Part shown: positions 15,841-24,254 of the stretch, piece by piece
How the letters are laid out: every line of letters starts with the position of its first letter
How positions within the stretch are numbered: position 1 is the stretch's first letter
Source: Gimesia algae
GTDB taxonomy: Bacteria > Planctomycetota > Planctomycetia > Planctomycetales > Planctomycetaceae
DNA length: 64,000 nt
Reading direction: 5' to 3'
Assembly: GCF_007746795.1 (NCBI RefSeq)
Contig: NZ_CP036343.1
Span: 4,061,677-4,125,676 of the forward strand
The notes under the pieces: generated by a model
Database searches by the model: none
Seen by the model: only the letters and a program-made list of their open reading frames with translations
Told to the model about the DNA's origin: nothing
Position numbers and translations under genes: made by a program

Positions 15841-17667
15841 ATGCCTGCTACTCCCCCAGCGTCCGGAAACGGCGAGGACACATTTGCTCCCCTGACGGCC
15901 ATCAGCTTCGCGGACGTGGAAGCTTACGCCTGGAAGTTTGCCGAGCATCTTGAAGCGCACAAAACGGCGTTACACGAGATCCTCTCGCGATACGAGACCT
16001 ATGAAGTCTTCACCGATGAAATGGATCGCACACTTGATCTGTTGCGGAGCCTGCCTGAGAACGCCGAATATTTTACGCTTCGCATCGGAGCGGTCACATC
16101 GTTTCTGCCGAAGAATCAACCGCTTTACGCGCTAACGTGCTTTGTGCTCATCCCAGCGTTAATGGCCAGTGAGGTCCATTTCCGCATTCCGCACGCCATG
16201 CGGCAATTCTTTCCGGCCCTGCTCGAGGTGTTGCAGTTGACGGAATTCTTTCCAAACGTGATTGTTTCCGTGCAAGAGCGACTCCCCTTCCTGCAGGAGC
16301 GCTCGGCTCTGCTGGTGGATCCGGATTCCCAGGAGAGCCTGCCCGTCAGTGATGCTGTGATTTTTACCGGCACACCGCAGCACGCCCACCAGTTACGACT
16401 GGTCTTCCCCCAAAGTACACTTTTCATCAGCAATGGAGCGGGGCACAATCCCCTTGTGGTCACACCGAAAGCCGATATTGCGGCGGCAATTGAAGCAACC
16501 CTTGCACTCTGTCTGTACAACCAGGGCCAGGACTGTGCCGCTCCCAACGCGATCCTCGTGCATGAAGCGATCTATAACGCGTTCATGATGGAACTGCGAA
16601 AAGAATTATCCATAGTGGGTGTTGGCCCCTACCATGATCGAACGAACCGCGTGGGACCGATCAGAGATGTTGGTGACCTCGTCCGTATTCAAGAGCTACT
16701 GGCCCGGAATCACGACTGGATCGATCCCGCGACACCGGGCACGATCCGAACACAGACTGTCATTGTAGAGCCGACGATCATCGAACGACCTCTCGTGGCC
16801 GGCGGCAACTTCCGCGAATTATTTGCGCCGCTCATCATGGTCCAGCAGTACGACCGGGACTCAGACCTGGACCGGTACTTTGAACATGCCCACTACGCCC
16901 AAAATGCGATGTATGTGACGGTCTACGGGGAGAGTGACTACGTAGAGCAGTTGAGCGGTCAACCCGTGAATGGTGTCGTGCTCTATGATGAGACCACGAT
17001 CTTGCGGAACACGCACCTGCACGCTCCGGGCGTGGAACGCGGCACGCAGCCCTACGGTGGTTACGGCCCGGGAGCCTCCAGTCTGAGCCTGAATGGTCGA
17101 CTCATTTGCAAACCAACCCTGCCCCAACGGGATATTTATGAGCACGTTGTGCAACCGCTGCTTACACCGGATGGCCGTGAGCGTCGCTTGCGGTTGTGGC
17201 AAACCGCGACGGAACGCAAGACCCGCGACGTGAGCAAGCTGCTGCGACTGAAGAGAGAACTGCCCGGCAGTCAGAGCACAGCATCCAAGGAGTTCTGCTA
17301 CGTGGATGGAGAAGCACTCCCTTGTGCGCGGCGTTATGCACACGTCCCACCGCAGTTCCTCTACCAACTGCTCGGAAAACCGAACGTGGAGCAGATCGCC
17401 GGTCTGCGGCCCGTGGCCCGCGACCGGATCCGGGCCTTACGGAGTCTGCTAAAGGAGCACCCGGATCTGGAGGCCGATGCCTTGACCGCATGGCTGTACG
17501 CCCTGCCGAAATCATCCGGCCTCTCCGGCAGGCAGGTGAGGAAACAACAGGCGGCATTGTTTGTCGACCTGTATCAATTGCTGCTCGGAACCGATCGGGG
17601 ACCTCGTCTGGCCCCCTTTTTGCTGGATGTGGACCGTGATCACGTCTGCCTGTTGCTGGATGTCTAG
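15841..17667 (+). CDS. Aldehyde-dehydrogenase-like protein with LysRS-like C-terminal tail
   Basis: 608 residues from ATG 15841. The first 450 follow the aldehyde dehydrogenase order: TSFLPKNQPLYAL substrate and cofactor region, a nucleotide-binding part (VIFTGTPQHAHQL), NQGQDCAAPN with the predicted catalytic Cys232, FAPLIMVQQYDRDSDL and YGGYGPGASS. The general-base Glu region is replaced (ISNGAGHNPLVV). Residues about 475-608 differ: YVDGEALP, then LFVDLYQLLLGTDRGPRLAPFL and DRDHV resemble the C-terminal helical domain of class I lysyl-tRNA synthetase. The fusion is unusual; the tail assignment is by eye. The aldehyde substrate is unknown. Confidence 0.6.
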   Translation: MPATPPASGNGEDTFAPLTAISFADVEAYAWKFAEHLEAHKTALHEILSRYETYEVFTDEMDRTLDLLRSLPENAEYFTLRIGAVTSFLPKNQPLYALTCFVLIPALMASEVHFRIPHAMRQFFPALLEVLQLTEFFPNVIVSVQERLPFLQERSALLVDPDSQESLPVSDAVIFTGTPQHAHQLRLVFPQSTLFISNGAGHNPLVVTPKADIAAAIEATLALCLYNQGQDCAAPNAILVHEAIYNAFMMELRKELSIVGVGPYHDRTNRVGPIRDVGDLVRIQELLARNHDWIDPATPGTIRTQTVIVEPTIIERPLVAGGNFRELFAPLIMVQQYDRDSDLDRYFEHAHYAQNAMYVTVYGESDYVEQLSGQPVNGVVLYDETTILRNTHLHAPGVERGTQPYGGYGPGASSLSLNGRLICKPTLPQRDIYEHVVQPLLTPDGRERRLRLWQTATERKTRDVSKLLRLKRELPGSQSTASKEFCYVDGEALPCARRYAHVPPQFLYQLLGKPNVEQIAGLRPVARDRIRALRSLLKEHPDLEADALTAWLYALPKSSGLSGRQVRKQQAALFVDLYQLLLGTDRGPRLAPFLLDVDRDHVCLLLDV

Positions 17668-17705
17668 CCTGTGTCCAGGGGCACGCGCCCTCGTGATTCC
17701 GGCAT

Positions 17706-17734
17706 TTGGCGGGATGCCGAAAATCTGCTATACT
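17706..17734 (+). promoter_or_regulatory. Putative promoter of the sensor kinase gene
   Basis: TTGGCG (17706-17711) and TATACT (17729-17734) are separated by 17 bp. Transcription would begin near 17741, at the likely TTG start, so the message may be leaderless. Confidence 0.5.
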
Positions 17735-17741
17735 ATTATGG

Positions 17742-19187
17742 TTGAAAGACGCCCACACCAAAATCTCTAATCCGACCGCCGTTGGTGTCGGCGTGGCCAC
17801 GCTCGCCGTGCTGGTCACGGTTATGGTAACGACCTTGCTCTACAATCACACCGTCAACCTGCTCACGGATAACCTGCGCGAGCGGCTGCTCGCCATTGTC
17901 ACCACGCAGGCGGCAAACATCGATGTCGCCGAAGTGGAAGCGCTGCAGGTGGAAGGTGACTGGCAAAAGCCCGAGTGGGCGCGTCTGGTCAAACGTCTGC
18001 AGGCAGCCCGTGATCGTAACAGCGATATCGTTTACATCTACCTCTTCCGACGGAATCGAGACGATCCCCGTCAGTTGGAATTTGTCACCGATGCCGGGTC
18101 ACTCAATCCCTACGCCAACTACGACGACGATCCCACCAACGATGTCGATAATAACGGAGACGGCCTGATCGAACCGGACGATGCCGACTATTTACAATGG
18201 CCCGGACAAGAGTATCCCGATCCGCCCGCCGAAGCGTTTCTGGCATTTGAGGGAGGCCTGACAAACGAGGACTTGTACGAGGATGCGTGGGGGCGGGTGC
18301 TGACCGGTTATGAGCCGATCCGCAACGAGGATGGCGAGACAGTCGCTGTACTGGCCGTGGATATGAAGGCCGATGATTTCTTCACAATCACACGTCAAAC
18401 CCTCTATCCGTTTACGATATTCGTCGTCTTTCTGATCCTGATGTTGGTCTGTCTGGCCGGTCTGCTGATCGCCATCTGGCATGCGCGGGTCAAGTTTCTG
18501 CAGCAACTGGACCGTGAGAAAGATGAGTTGATTGGGATTGTGAGCCATCAGCTGGTGACACCGATCTCGTCGGTGCGCTGGTCACTGGAAGAGGTCATCC
18601 AGGGGGAATACGGGCAGATTCCGGCGGCAGCCAAAGCAGTGCTGCAAACGTCAGGCGGGACCGTGCGGTCGCTGCTGGACGTTGCCACGTTGCTGCTGGA
18701 TGTATCGCGGATCGAACTCGGCCGCCTGCAAATGGAAAAAACAGAGCAGAATCTCCAGGAACTGTTTGCCTATATCATCCCCCCGATCCAACAGCGGGCC
18801 GATGAAAAGGGAGTGACGTTGAACGTGTCGTTACCCGCGAGATTACCGTCCGCGAAACTCGATCGCCGCCTCACGCACATGACCATTGAAAACCTGTTGA
18901 GCAACGCGGTGAAGTATACGCCGCAAGGAGGCACCGTCGATCTGACCGTGACAGTCACGGACGGAACATTGCACTGCCGGGTGCAGGACACCGGCATCGG
19001 GATCCCCAAGCAAGATCAGACCAAACTGTTCGGCAAGCTCGTGCGTGCCAGCAATGTCGAGAAAGTCGAGGGGAACGGGTTCGGCCTCTACGTGGCCAAA
19101 GGGGCGATTGAGCAACAGGGCGGGAAGATTCGTTTCGAGAGCACCGAAGGCCAAGGCACCACCTTCTATGTGGACTTGCCGCTCTGA
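17742..19187 (+). CDS. Membrane sensor histidine kinase with EF-hand-like loop
   Basis: About 481 residues. A TM segment (about 13-35), an extracytoplasmic sensor domain and a second TM (about 220-245) lead into an H box (IVSHQLVTP, His269) and N, G1 and G2 boxes (NLLSNAVKYT, DTGIGIP, GNGFGLYV). The sensor contains DNNGDGLIEPDD, a match to a calcium-binding EF-hand loop. No ATG is in frame. The TTG at 17742, just past a good promoter, is the most likely start. A receiver gene follows after 35 bp. Confidence 0.85.
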   Translation: MKDAHTKISNPTAVGVGVATLAVLVTVMVTTLLYNHTVNLLTDNLRERLLAIVTTQAANIDVAEVEALQVEGDWQKPEWARLVKRLQAARDRNSDIVYIYLFRRNRDDPRQLEFVTDAGSLNPYANYDDDPTNDVDNNGDGLIEPDDADYLQWPGQEYPDPPAEAFLAFEGGLTNEDLYEDAWGRVLTGYEPIRNEDGETVAVLAVDMKADDFFTITRQTLYPFTIFVVFLILMLVCLAGLLIAIWHARVKFLQQLDREKDELIGIVSHQLVTPISSVRWSLEEVIQGEYGQIPAAAKAVLQTSGGTVRSLLDVATLLLDVSRIELGRLQMEKTEQNLQELFAYIIPPIQQRADEKGVTLNVSLPARLPSAKLDRRLTHMTIENLLSNAVKYTPQGGTVDLTVTVTDGTLHCRVQDTGIGIPKQDQTKLFGKLVRASNVEKVEGNGFGLYVAKGAIEQQGGKIRFESTEGQGTTFYVDLPL

Positions 19188-19222
19188 TACTATGCTCCTT
19201 CTATTCCCCTTCCCCTCTCACC

Positions 19223-19615
19223 ATGCTAAAAGCCACTACCACAAAACGAGTCCTCGTTGTCGAGGATGACATCAACACCAACCACTCCCTGCAAAAGAAA
19301 TTGGAAAAGCAGGGGTTTGAGACCGATGCCTGCTTCGACGGCAAAGAAGCGTTAAACCTCATGCGGGAGAAACAGTATGACGCCATTTTGCTGGATATCG
19401 TGATGCCCGTCGTCGATGGTTTTGAAGTGCTTGAGACGAGGGGCGAAACGCTGAATGCCACGACCCCCGTGTCTATCCTCACAACGGTTCCTCAGTCGCG
19501 GACGGAACGGGCGCTGGAACTCGGTGCGCACAAAGCCTACAGCAAAATGACCGAGTCCCCGGCAAGCGTCGTCGCACACATCAAAGCAGAGTTGGAGGAA
19601 GCCCCACAGGCATGA
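19223..19615 (+). CDS. Stand-alone response regulator receiver protein
   Basis: 130 residues, receiver domain only. The acid pocket VEDD is at 13-16, the phosphoacceptor Asp58 in LLDIVMP, the Thr switch in ILTTVP and the Lys in AYSKM. It has no output domain, so it acts by protein contact. It is the likely partner of the upstream kinase. Confidence 0.88.
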   Translation: MLKATTTKRVLVVEDDINTNHSLQKKLEKQGFETDACFDGKEALNLMREKQYDAILLDIVMPVVDGFEVLETRGETLNATTPVSILTTVPQSRTERALELGAHKAYSKMTESPASVVAHIKAELEEAPQA

Positions 19616-19693
19616 TGCTCTGCAGACGATACTCTCTCCCATGCTGGACAATCTTTTGTCTTTTGCGTGAATGCGTTGTAGAGTCGTTGTCTG

Positions 19694-20245
19694 ATGGAAA
19701 CAATCCCCTTTCTGGAACTGCTGCATCGAGGCCAACGGCGGCAGACGGGCAACAAGTTCACGAGTCATCTGTACGCCGTACGCGACCTGCTCTCCGCAGC
19801 GGGTATCGAGGATGAAGAGATTCTGGATGCGGCGTTGTACCACGATGTTCTGGAGGACAGTGCCCTCACGCGGGAGTTTCTGGAGTTTCAATGCGGCACA
19901 TCCATTGCCACCATTGTGGAAACCCTCACCAAGTCGGGATTGTGGCTGACGCGGTATTGCAAAGCCAAGCATGCCGCTGCGCAACTGGAAAGTGGTCTTG
20001 AGCAATGCCCCAAGGCGGCCGTCATCAAAATCGCCGATCGTCTGCATAACGTCAGCACGATTCGCGGGTTTTCACGCCCCAAGCAGCTGCTGTATCTCAG
20101 TGAAACCGAGCAGTTTCTGTTGCCGCTGTTTCGGCGGTGGCTCAATGACGAGAGACTGGCAGCATACCGGGGGCCGATGCAGGTGCTCGTGCAATATCTA
20201 GAAGAGGAAGTGGCCTGCAAACGTACCACAACCGCTCATGCATAG
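19694..20245 (+). CDS. HD-domain hydrolase, (p)ppGpp hydrolase-like
   Basis: 183 residues. FTSHLYAVRDLL, then ALYHDVLEDS, then VIKIADRLHNVSTIRG give the His, His-Asp and Asp metal ligands in the spacing of the RelA/SpoT hydrolase domain. No synthetase domain is present, so it resembles small alarmone hydrolases. It overlaps the next gene by 8 bp. The substrate is inferred from the family only; other nucleotide pyrophosphates are possible. Confidence 0.75.
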   Translation: METIPFLELLHRGQRRQTGNKFTSHLYAVRDLLSAAGIEDEEILDAALYHDVLEDSALTREFLEFQCGTSIATIVETLTKSGLWLTRYCKAKHAAAQLESGLEQCPKAAVIKIADRLHNVSTIRGFSRPKQLLYLSETEQFLLPLFRRWLNDERLAAYRGPMQVLVQYLEEEVACKRTTTAHA

Positions 20246-20990
20246 GGAGCGCTACTCTGTCGCGCAACTGGCTGAGCTGCTGGGTGTCTCCCCCGTCTGT
20301 GTGGAAGCGTATGTTGCCCTCGTCGTGCTTGGCAGCCTGAAAAAACAACAGGTCAACGACGTACTCGGCGTGCCCACCTACGTCTGCGATCAGGCCCTGG
20401 CCACACTCCGCAAACGCAACTTCATCACTAAGGGACTGCTCACCTACCGGACGGTTCCCTACACGCAGCTGGACCGACTCACGGACCGTCAGCGGCGGGC
20501 ATTCGGATACATCGCCGGTTTCCGGCGGAAGGACAACGTGCATGACGGTGTGGGGATGATGCAGTATGAGGGATACGAGGGAATCCAGCGGGTCTATCTG
20601 GAGGTGCTCGACGAAGCAATCGCCAACGACGAAAGCATTCTGGCCTTTGAGAGCGGCCTGGATGCAGAGAGCGTCGGAGACGAGTTCATGCAGGCCTACA
20701 TTGAGAAGCGGATTGCCGCCAAGGTGCCCGCATTTGTGTTGTCTCCCAATGAAGAACAGGACCAGGCGTACAAGGCACACTACGAAGGGAATCTCACCCA
20801 CGTCCAACTCGTCGATGGCCTGGCCCTTGAAGCGAACGTGAACGTCGTCGGCAGTCTGGTCATGACGTATACGCTCAACCCCGCACGCGGCACGATCCGC
20901 CGAGACCAGGGAGAGGCGGAAACGCTCAAGTGCGTGTTCTGGAAATTGTGGGAACACGAGAAACGGATTGCGGAACGCGACTCACGCTGA
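20238..20990 (+). CDS. TrmB-like transcriptional regulator
   Basis: 250 residues. The N-terminal winged-helix part (LAELLGVSPVCVEAYVALV, then VNDVLGVPTYVCDQALATLRKRNFI) is followed by YRTVPYTQLDRL and a C-terminal domain with MMQYEGYEGIQRVYLEVLDEA. This is the order of TrmB-family regulators, whose C-terminal domain is PLD-like. It overlaps the HD gene upstream and converges with the methyltransferase (9-bp overlap). The ligand is unknown. Confidence 0.65.
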   Translation: MHRERYSVAQLAELLGVSPVCVEAYVALVVLGSLKKQQVNDVLGVPTYVCDQALATLRKRNFITKGLLTYRTVPYTQLDRLTDRQRRAFGYIAGFRRKDNVHDGVGMMQYEGYEGIQRVYLEVLDEAIANDESILAFESGLDAESVGDEFMQAYIEKRIAAKVPAFVLSPNEEQDQAYKAHYEGNLTHVQLVDGLALEANVNVVGSLVMTYTLNPARGTIRRDQGEAETLKCVFWKLWEHEKRIAERDSR

Positions 20991-22118
20991 GTCCTGCCGT
21001 TCCCACCACGTCGTTTTCCGGTAGCGGATGTTCTGTGGTTTCTCCCCCTGTTTCTCCGGAAAGGTCACCGATGCCGCCTGCGTCGCCTGCATACTCTCCA
21101 GGGCTTCCCCCAGGGTGTTGGAGCGTTGCAGCTGCGTGCTGGCGGTTTCCAGATCGACTTTGGCGCTGACTGGCAGAGAGCTGGTCACCGCATACCGTTC
21201 CTGGAATCCGTTATCTTCCTTCTCGCGGTTGTCGTGGCCGTTATGGCCCGTGAAGCGAATCTGATACGGAAAGTATTCCGGCTCCTGCTCGTGCTTCCAC
21301 GAGGTAAGCATCAGATTTTGATGATTGCCGTACAGAATGCCCCGCTCTCCGAGAATCTCCTCACTCCGTCTGCGGGCCGTTTCGTAGAATCCGGGATGAT
21401 TCACGTCGATGCCATCCTCCACGTAGGCCCCGCCGTCCACAAGGGCCGCATGTATTTTGCGATAGATCGCCCGACGATGCTGGTGCATTGCTGTCGAGCT
21501 GGTTGGATCGAGAAACTCATTGGCCACAAACCAGAACGCAATCGCAATCGCATACCGCTGGTGGGCGATATCGGCCGTGCGGAAATCACCGCGCAGCAAC
21601 TGCAGTTTCACTCCGTCCGTCTCTTGCCAGCCGTCTGTGCCATAGAGACTTTTCGCCTTCTCCTCAATGGCGTCCACATGCGCGTCCATCAGATCGTTCA
21701 TCACGATCCGCTCAATGCCGATCTTGCGTGCCAGCTGCACGTAGACTTCCAGCAACCGACCATCCCCTGCTCCGATGACGAGCAGTTGCCGGTGTGCCCC
21801 CTGCACACTCTCGCCCAGGATCTCGTTTTGCTCCAGCTGCTCGCGGATGCGTTTGATGAGGTCCGTCAGCAGCACGGCATCGGAATAGTTGTGGTCTTCG
21901 GCGTAGTCTGCGAGATGGAGGGGGGCGTACGAACGGCAGAGTTTCGTTAGATACTGTTCGTACGGCAAAGCGGTCTGACCGGCGAAGATTTGTTCTGCCG
22001 CTTCCACTAGATGGTCGTGCATGATGGCGGGATGCTCTGTTTTTTGTGCAGGACCGTGTTCCGGCAGATTTTCTGCGGGCTCTTCGGTGCCGGAATTGTG
22101 ATGATTGGGGGTCTGCAT
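20982..22118 (-). CDS. Class I SAM-dependent methyltransferase
   Basis: 378 residues. Motif I is LLVIGAGDGRLLEVY at about 110, followed by an acidic end of strand 2 (IVMNDLMDAHV) and FWFVANEFLDP. The first 90 residues are a helical cap. About 120 C-terminal residues (beta-rich, then low-complexity Gln/Ser/Thr) complete it. The methyl acceptor is unknown; a small-molecule or protein target is more likely than DNA, as no NPPY is seen. It belongs to the GC-rich block. Confidence 0.72.
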   Translation of the reverse strand: MQTPNHHNSGTEEPAENLPEHGPAQKTEHPAIMHDHLVEAAEQIFAGQTALPYEQYLTKLCRSYAPLHLADYAEDHNYSDAVLLTDLIKRIREQLEQNEILGESVQGAHRQLLVIGAGDGRLLEVYVQLARKIGIERIVMNDLMDAHVDAIEEKAKSLYGTDGWQETDGVKLQLLRGDFRTADIAHQRYAIAIAFWFVANEFLDPTSSTAMHQHRRAIYRKIHAALVDGGAYVEDGIDVNHPGFYETARRRSEEILGERGILYGNHQNLMLTSWKHEQEPEYFPYQIRFTGHNGHDNREKEDNGFQERYAVTSSLPVSAKVDLETASTQLQRSNTLGEALESMQATQAASVTFPEKQGEKPQNIRYRKTTWWERQDSA

Positions 22119-22357
22119 GCCTCAAATGGGGATCGACGCATTCGAATGATACGGCGACTCCTTTCGGTATTCCAGAAAGTCGCTGAGAACCTGAAAAGAG
22201 GCTGCATTTAACTACCGTTTCGTGAGTGTGTCAACTGTTTGAGCGGTATATACGGAGCCGTTTGAGCGTGGTCGGGACAGCGGCAAGCACACGGTTGGTA
22301 ATCGTGTGCTGTTATGTGTTATGGCTGTGTTGCGGTTTCCATGTCCCTTTGAGAGCA
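22119..22357. other. Intergenic stretch with hairpin
   Basis: AGCACACG and CGTGTGCT (about 22285-22310) form an 8-bp stem without a T run. GTTTGAGCG occurs twice, 30 bp apart. No gene is seen. Confidence 0.4.
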
Positions 22358-22381
22358 GAAAAAAAGCCCCGTGAGGGGCTT
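22358..22381 (-). terminator. Intrinsic terminator of the 22386-22733 gene
   Basis: AAGCCCC (22364-22370) pairs with GGGGCTT (22375-22381). On the minus strand a T run follows. It starts 5 bp past the stop codon. Confidence 0.88.
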
Positions 22382-22385
22382 ATTC

Positions 22386-22733
22386 TCACATCGTTTTGGC
22401 GATAATGGCTTCCAACCGGTCAATGGTATCCTGCCGTGATATCCCAGAACACTGCTGTAAGAAACAAAGATCTTTGACCGCTTGATCACAACCCTCGAGA
22501 AGCTCAGGAGCAGCTAATAGCAGATTATCGTTGAATCGCTCCTCCTCTTGAAGAGCAAAGACTTCTTCTTCTGTCTCCAGTTCATCCAAACTGTCTGTTG
22601 ATGTGTTGTGAAGGGTGGCAATGATCTTGCCATTTGCTGCAACCAGGAGAAGGGTGTCATAGCCATCGTCCCCATATTGGATTCGCCAGGGGGAAGGGCT
22701 GTGTGCCGATGATGTGTTTGTGGCGTTTGCCAT
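22386..22733 (-). CDS. Small phage/element-type protein with NxxLLLAAPELL motif
   Basis: 115 residues. The motif RFNDNLLLAAPELLEGCDQ near residue 75 is typical of a widespread family of small phage and plasmid proteins of unknown function, which often start with a PWR-phrase as here (SPSPWRIQYG). The leader is pyrimidine-rich (TTTTCTTTCCTTCTTTCATC before ATG). A structured element lies immediately upstream and a terminator immediately downstream, so it forms its own transcription unit. Confidence 0.75.
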   Translation of the reverse strand: MANATNTSSAHSPSPWRIQYGDDGYDTLLLVAANGKIIATLHNTSTDSLDELETEEEVFALQEEERFNDNLLLAAPELLEGCDQAVKDLCFLQQCSGISRQDTIDRLEAIIAKTM

Positions 22734-22756
22734 GATGAAAGAAGGAAAGAAAACAA

Positions 22757-22855
22757 ATCGCCGACGTTGCTCGCCAGCATGTTCTTTTTACTGCCCAACA
22801 GTCAAGGAGGAGCACCCGTAGGGGAAGCTCCTTGCGTTGGGCGTACAATGTAAAA
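22757..22855 (-). promoter_or_regulatory. Structured leader element C (family of three)
   Basis: On the minus strand: ATTGTACGCC, then stem GCCCAAC/GTTGGGC (22793-22799 with 22836-22842) stacked on CAAGGAG/CTCCTTG, then a small hairpin with loop GGCGAGCAA (22767-22775). The same order occurs at 59163-59253 and 60005-60110. It ends 24 nt before the start codon of the 22386-22733 gene, so it is probably a 5' untranslated RNA. Confidence 0.55.
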
Positions 22856-23096
22856 AAGGCGAGCACGTAACTCTCACGTCTTGAAAGGCTGCTCAACAGA
22901 AGAAGATCAATTGGTTACTCTAAAATGGATGATCAAAAGTGAGAGCCCGTGTGTTCCTCTTGCCAAGGCATTTCGTTCCATTCATGTTATGCCTCGTTAG
23001 GAATCAATATTCAGCTACTGTCCTCTGAATTCAATCTGCATGCTTGAAACAAGGACGGCAAACGAAATTCTGTTTACCGCCCTGCGCCTGCTTCCT

Positions 23097-23210
23097 TTAG
23101 TTTTCTTCTGAGCTTTGCTTTTGAGAAGAAGTATCCCCTTTGCTTGCTGTTGATAGTGTGGACTTTTCCTGTTTTTCCTCTTCGGGACTCTTTGATCCAC
23201 CGTTTGTCAT
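23097..23210 (-). CDS. 37-residue hydrophilic protein
   Basis: ATG 23210 is preceded by GCAGGAGAAAGTT, a strong Shine-Dalgarno site at good spacing. The product is wholly hydrophilic (rich in Ser, Lys, Glu and Gln) and probably disordered. It diverges from the XRE regulator gene across an operator-like region, so that regulator probably controls it. No family is recognised. Confidence 0.5.
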   Translation of the reverse strand: MTNGGSKSPEEEKQEKSTLSTASKGDTSSQKQSSEEN

Positions 23211-23243
23211 AACTTTCTCCTGCTCGAATATAGAGTTCACAAT

Positions 23244-23277
23244 ATAGTCCATTTTGGACTATTCCAATACGGACTAT
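23244..23277. promoter_or_regulatory. Operator-like repeats between divergent genes
   Basis: ATAGTCC (23244-23250) and GGACTAT (23256-23262) form a dyad with a 5-bp spacer. GGACTAT recurs at 23271-23277. They lie between the small gene and the XRE regulator, the likely binding protein. Confidence 0.6.
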
Positions 23278-23309
23278 ACGATTCGCCTTTCTTTTTTTCA
23301 AGAGGCGAT

Positions 23310-23579
23310 ATGGAAAAGTCGATTTTTACCCAAGAATATTCAATCATGCTCCGCTTGCTGAAAGAAACTCGAAAGAGGTTGAAAGTTTCACAAGTTGATT
23401 TGGCTGAACGACTTGGGCAAAGCCAGTCATTCGTGAGTAAGTGTGAACGCGGTGAGCGTCGCATGGATGTGATTCAATTACGAACGGTGTGCCACGCATT
23501 GGGAACCACTCTGCCTGATTTCGTCAAAGCATTGGAAACAAGATTGAAGCAGAGTGGTAATAAGAAATCAAGACGTTGA
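23310..23579 (+). CDS. XRE-family helix-turn-helix regulator
   Basis: 89 residues with a single Cro/CI-type HTH: LKETRKRLKVSQVDLAERLGQSQSFVSKCERGERRMDVIQL. AAGAGG lies upstream of the ATG. It is monodomain, as in small element-borne repressors. The dyad just upstream suggests autoregulation. Its last 12 bases overlap the convergent membrane-protein gene. Confidence 0.9.
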   Translation: MEKSIFTQEYSIMLRLLKETRKRLKVSQVDLAERLGQSQSFVSKCERGERRMDVIQLRTVCHALGTTLPDFVKALETRLKQSGNKKSRR

Positions 23580-24149
23580 TTCATCTGTAGAATCGAGATC
23601 AGAGCTATAATTGGTCTGATCTTCTTCTACTTCCATCTCTAACAACTGAGTTGTTCGGTTATAGTATTTTCGAAGTGTATCACGCGAACCCGCAAAAAAT
23701 ATCAACAAAAATATTCCAAGTAAGGCTTCGATCCATCCCATGGGAGCGGACCACAAACCAAGTGAAATCCTCCGGGCACTATAAACTATAATCATGGCAA
23801 TAATCGAATTGGCATAAAATTGGTAATAGTGGTAATGAATTTCGATCAGTCGATCAAAGGCATTGATATTCTTCTGCAGCTTTGAAAAATTCCAGCCTGG
23901 ATCAGAAATACCTGTCCAATGGTGAATGGTATCGATGACTATCCAACGAATCGTGCTGACTGTGAGCCCCACTGCGACCGAACCAATTGTGATATATAAG
24001 AAACCTCCGACCGTCGGCGATTCGCTGGGAAGTATTCCGATCCAAGTCTGAACCGTAGTGGAAAAAAAGCTGATTCCCCAGAGCGTTGTAAATCCGGGAA
24101 CAAGATAAGCAATTAAAAATCCAAAGTTGTTGATGGAAACAGTCTGCAT
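23568..24149 (-). CDS. Multi-pass membrane protein, unknown
   Basis: 193 residues with about four hydrophobic segments (FGFLIAYLVPGFTTLWGISFF, GGFLYITIGSVAVGLTVSTI, FYANSIIAMIIVYS and IEALLGIFLLIFF) and an acidic, Ser-rich cytoplasmic-type tail. It ends within the last bases of the XRE gene. It could be an accessory or defence protein, but nothing in the sequence assigns a function. Confidence 0.65.
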   Translation of the reverse strand: MQTVSINNFGFLIAYLVPGFTTLWGISFFSTTVQTWIGILPSESPTVGGFLYITIGSVAVGLTVSTIRWIVIDTIHHWTGISDPGWNFSKLQKNINAFDRLIEIHYHYYQFYANSIIAMIIVYSARRISLGLWSAPMGWIEALLGIFLLIFFAGSRDTLRKYYNRTTQLLEMEVEEDQTNYSSDLDSTDESTS

Positions 24150-24254
24150 TTCATGAGAAGTTTAGCAAGGATTTTCATTAAAGCGAAATGGGAACCGATT
24201 GTTTTCCGTACTTTCACATTTTACATAATGTAATCTTGATTCGTCACAGATGTA

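Noticed and set aside
22793..22842. Integron attC-like arms (GCCCAAC and GTTGGGC)
   Set aside because: The related elements at 59.2 and 60.05 kb lack the RYYYAAC/GTTRRRY core, the spacers do not fit, no integron integrase is present, and the element is 5' rather than 3' of its gene.
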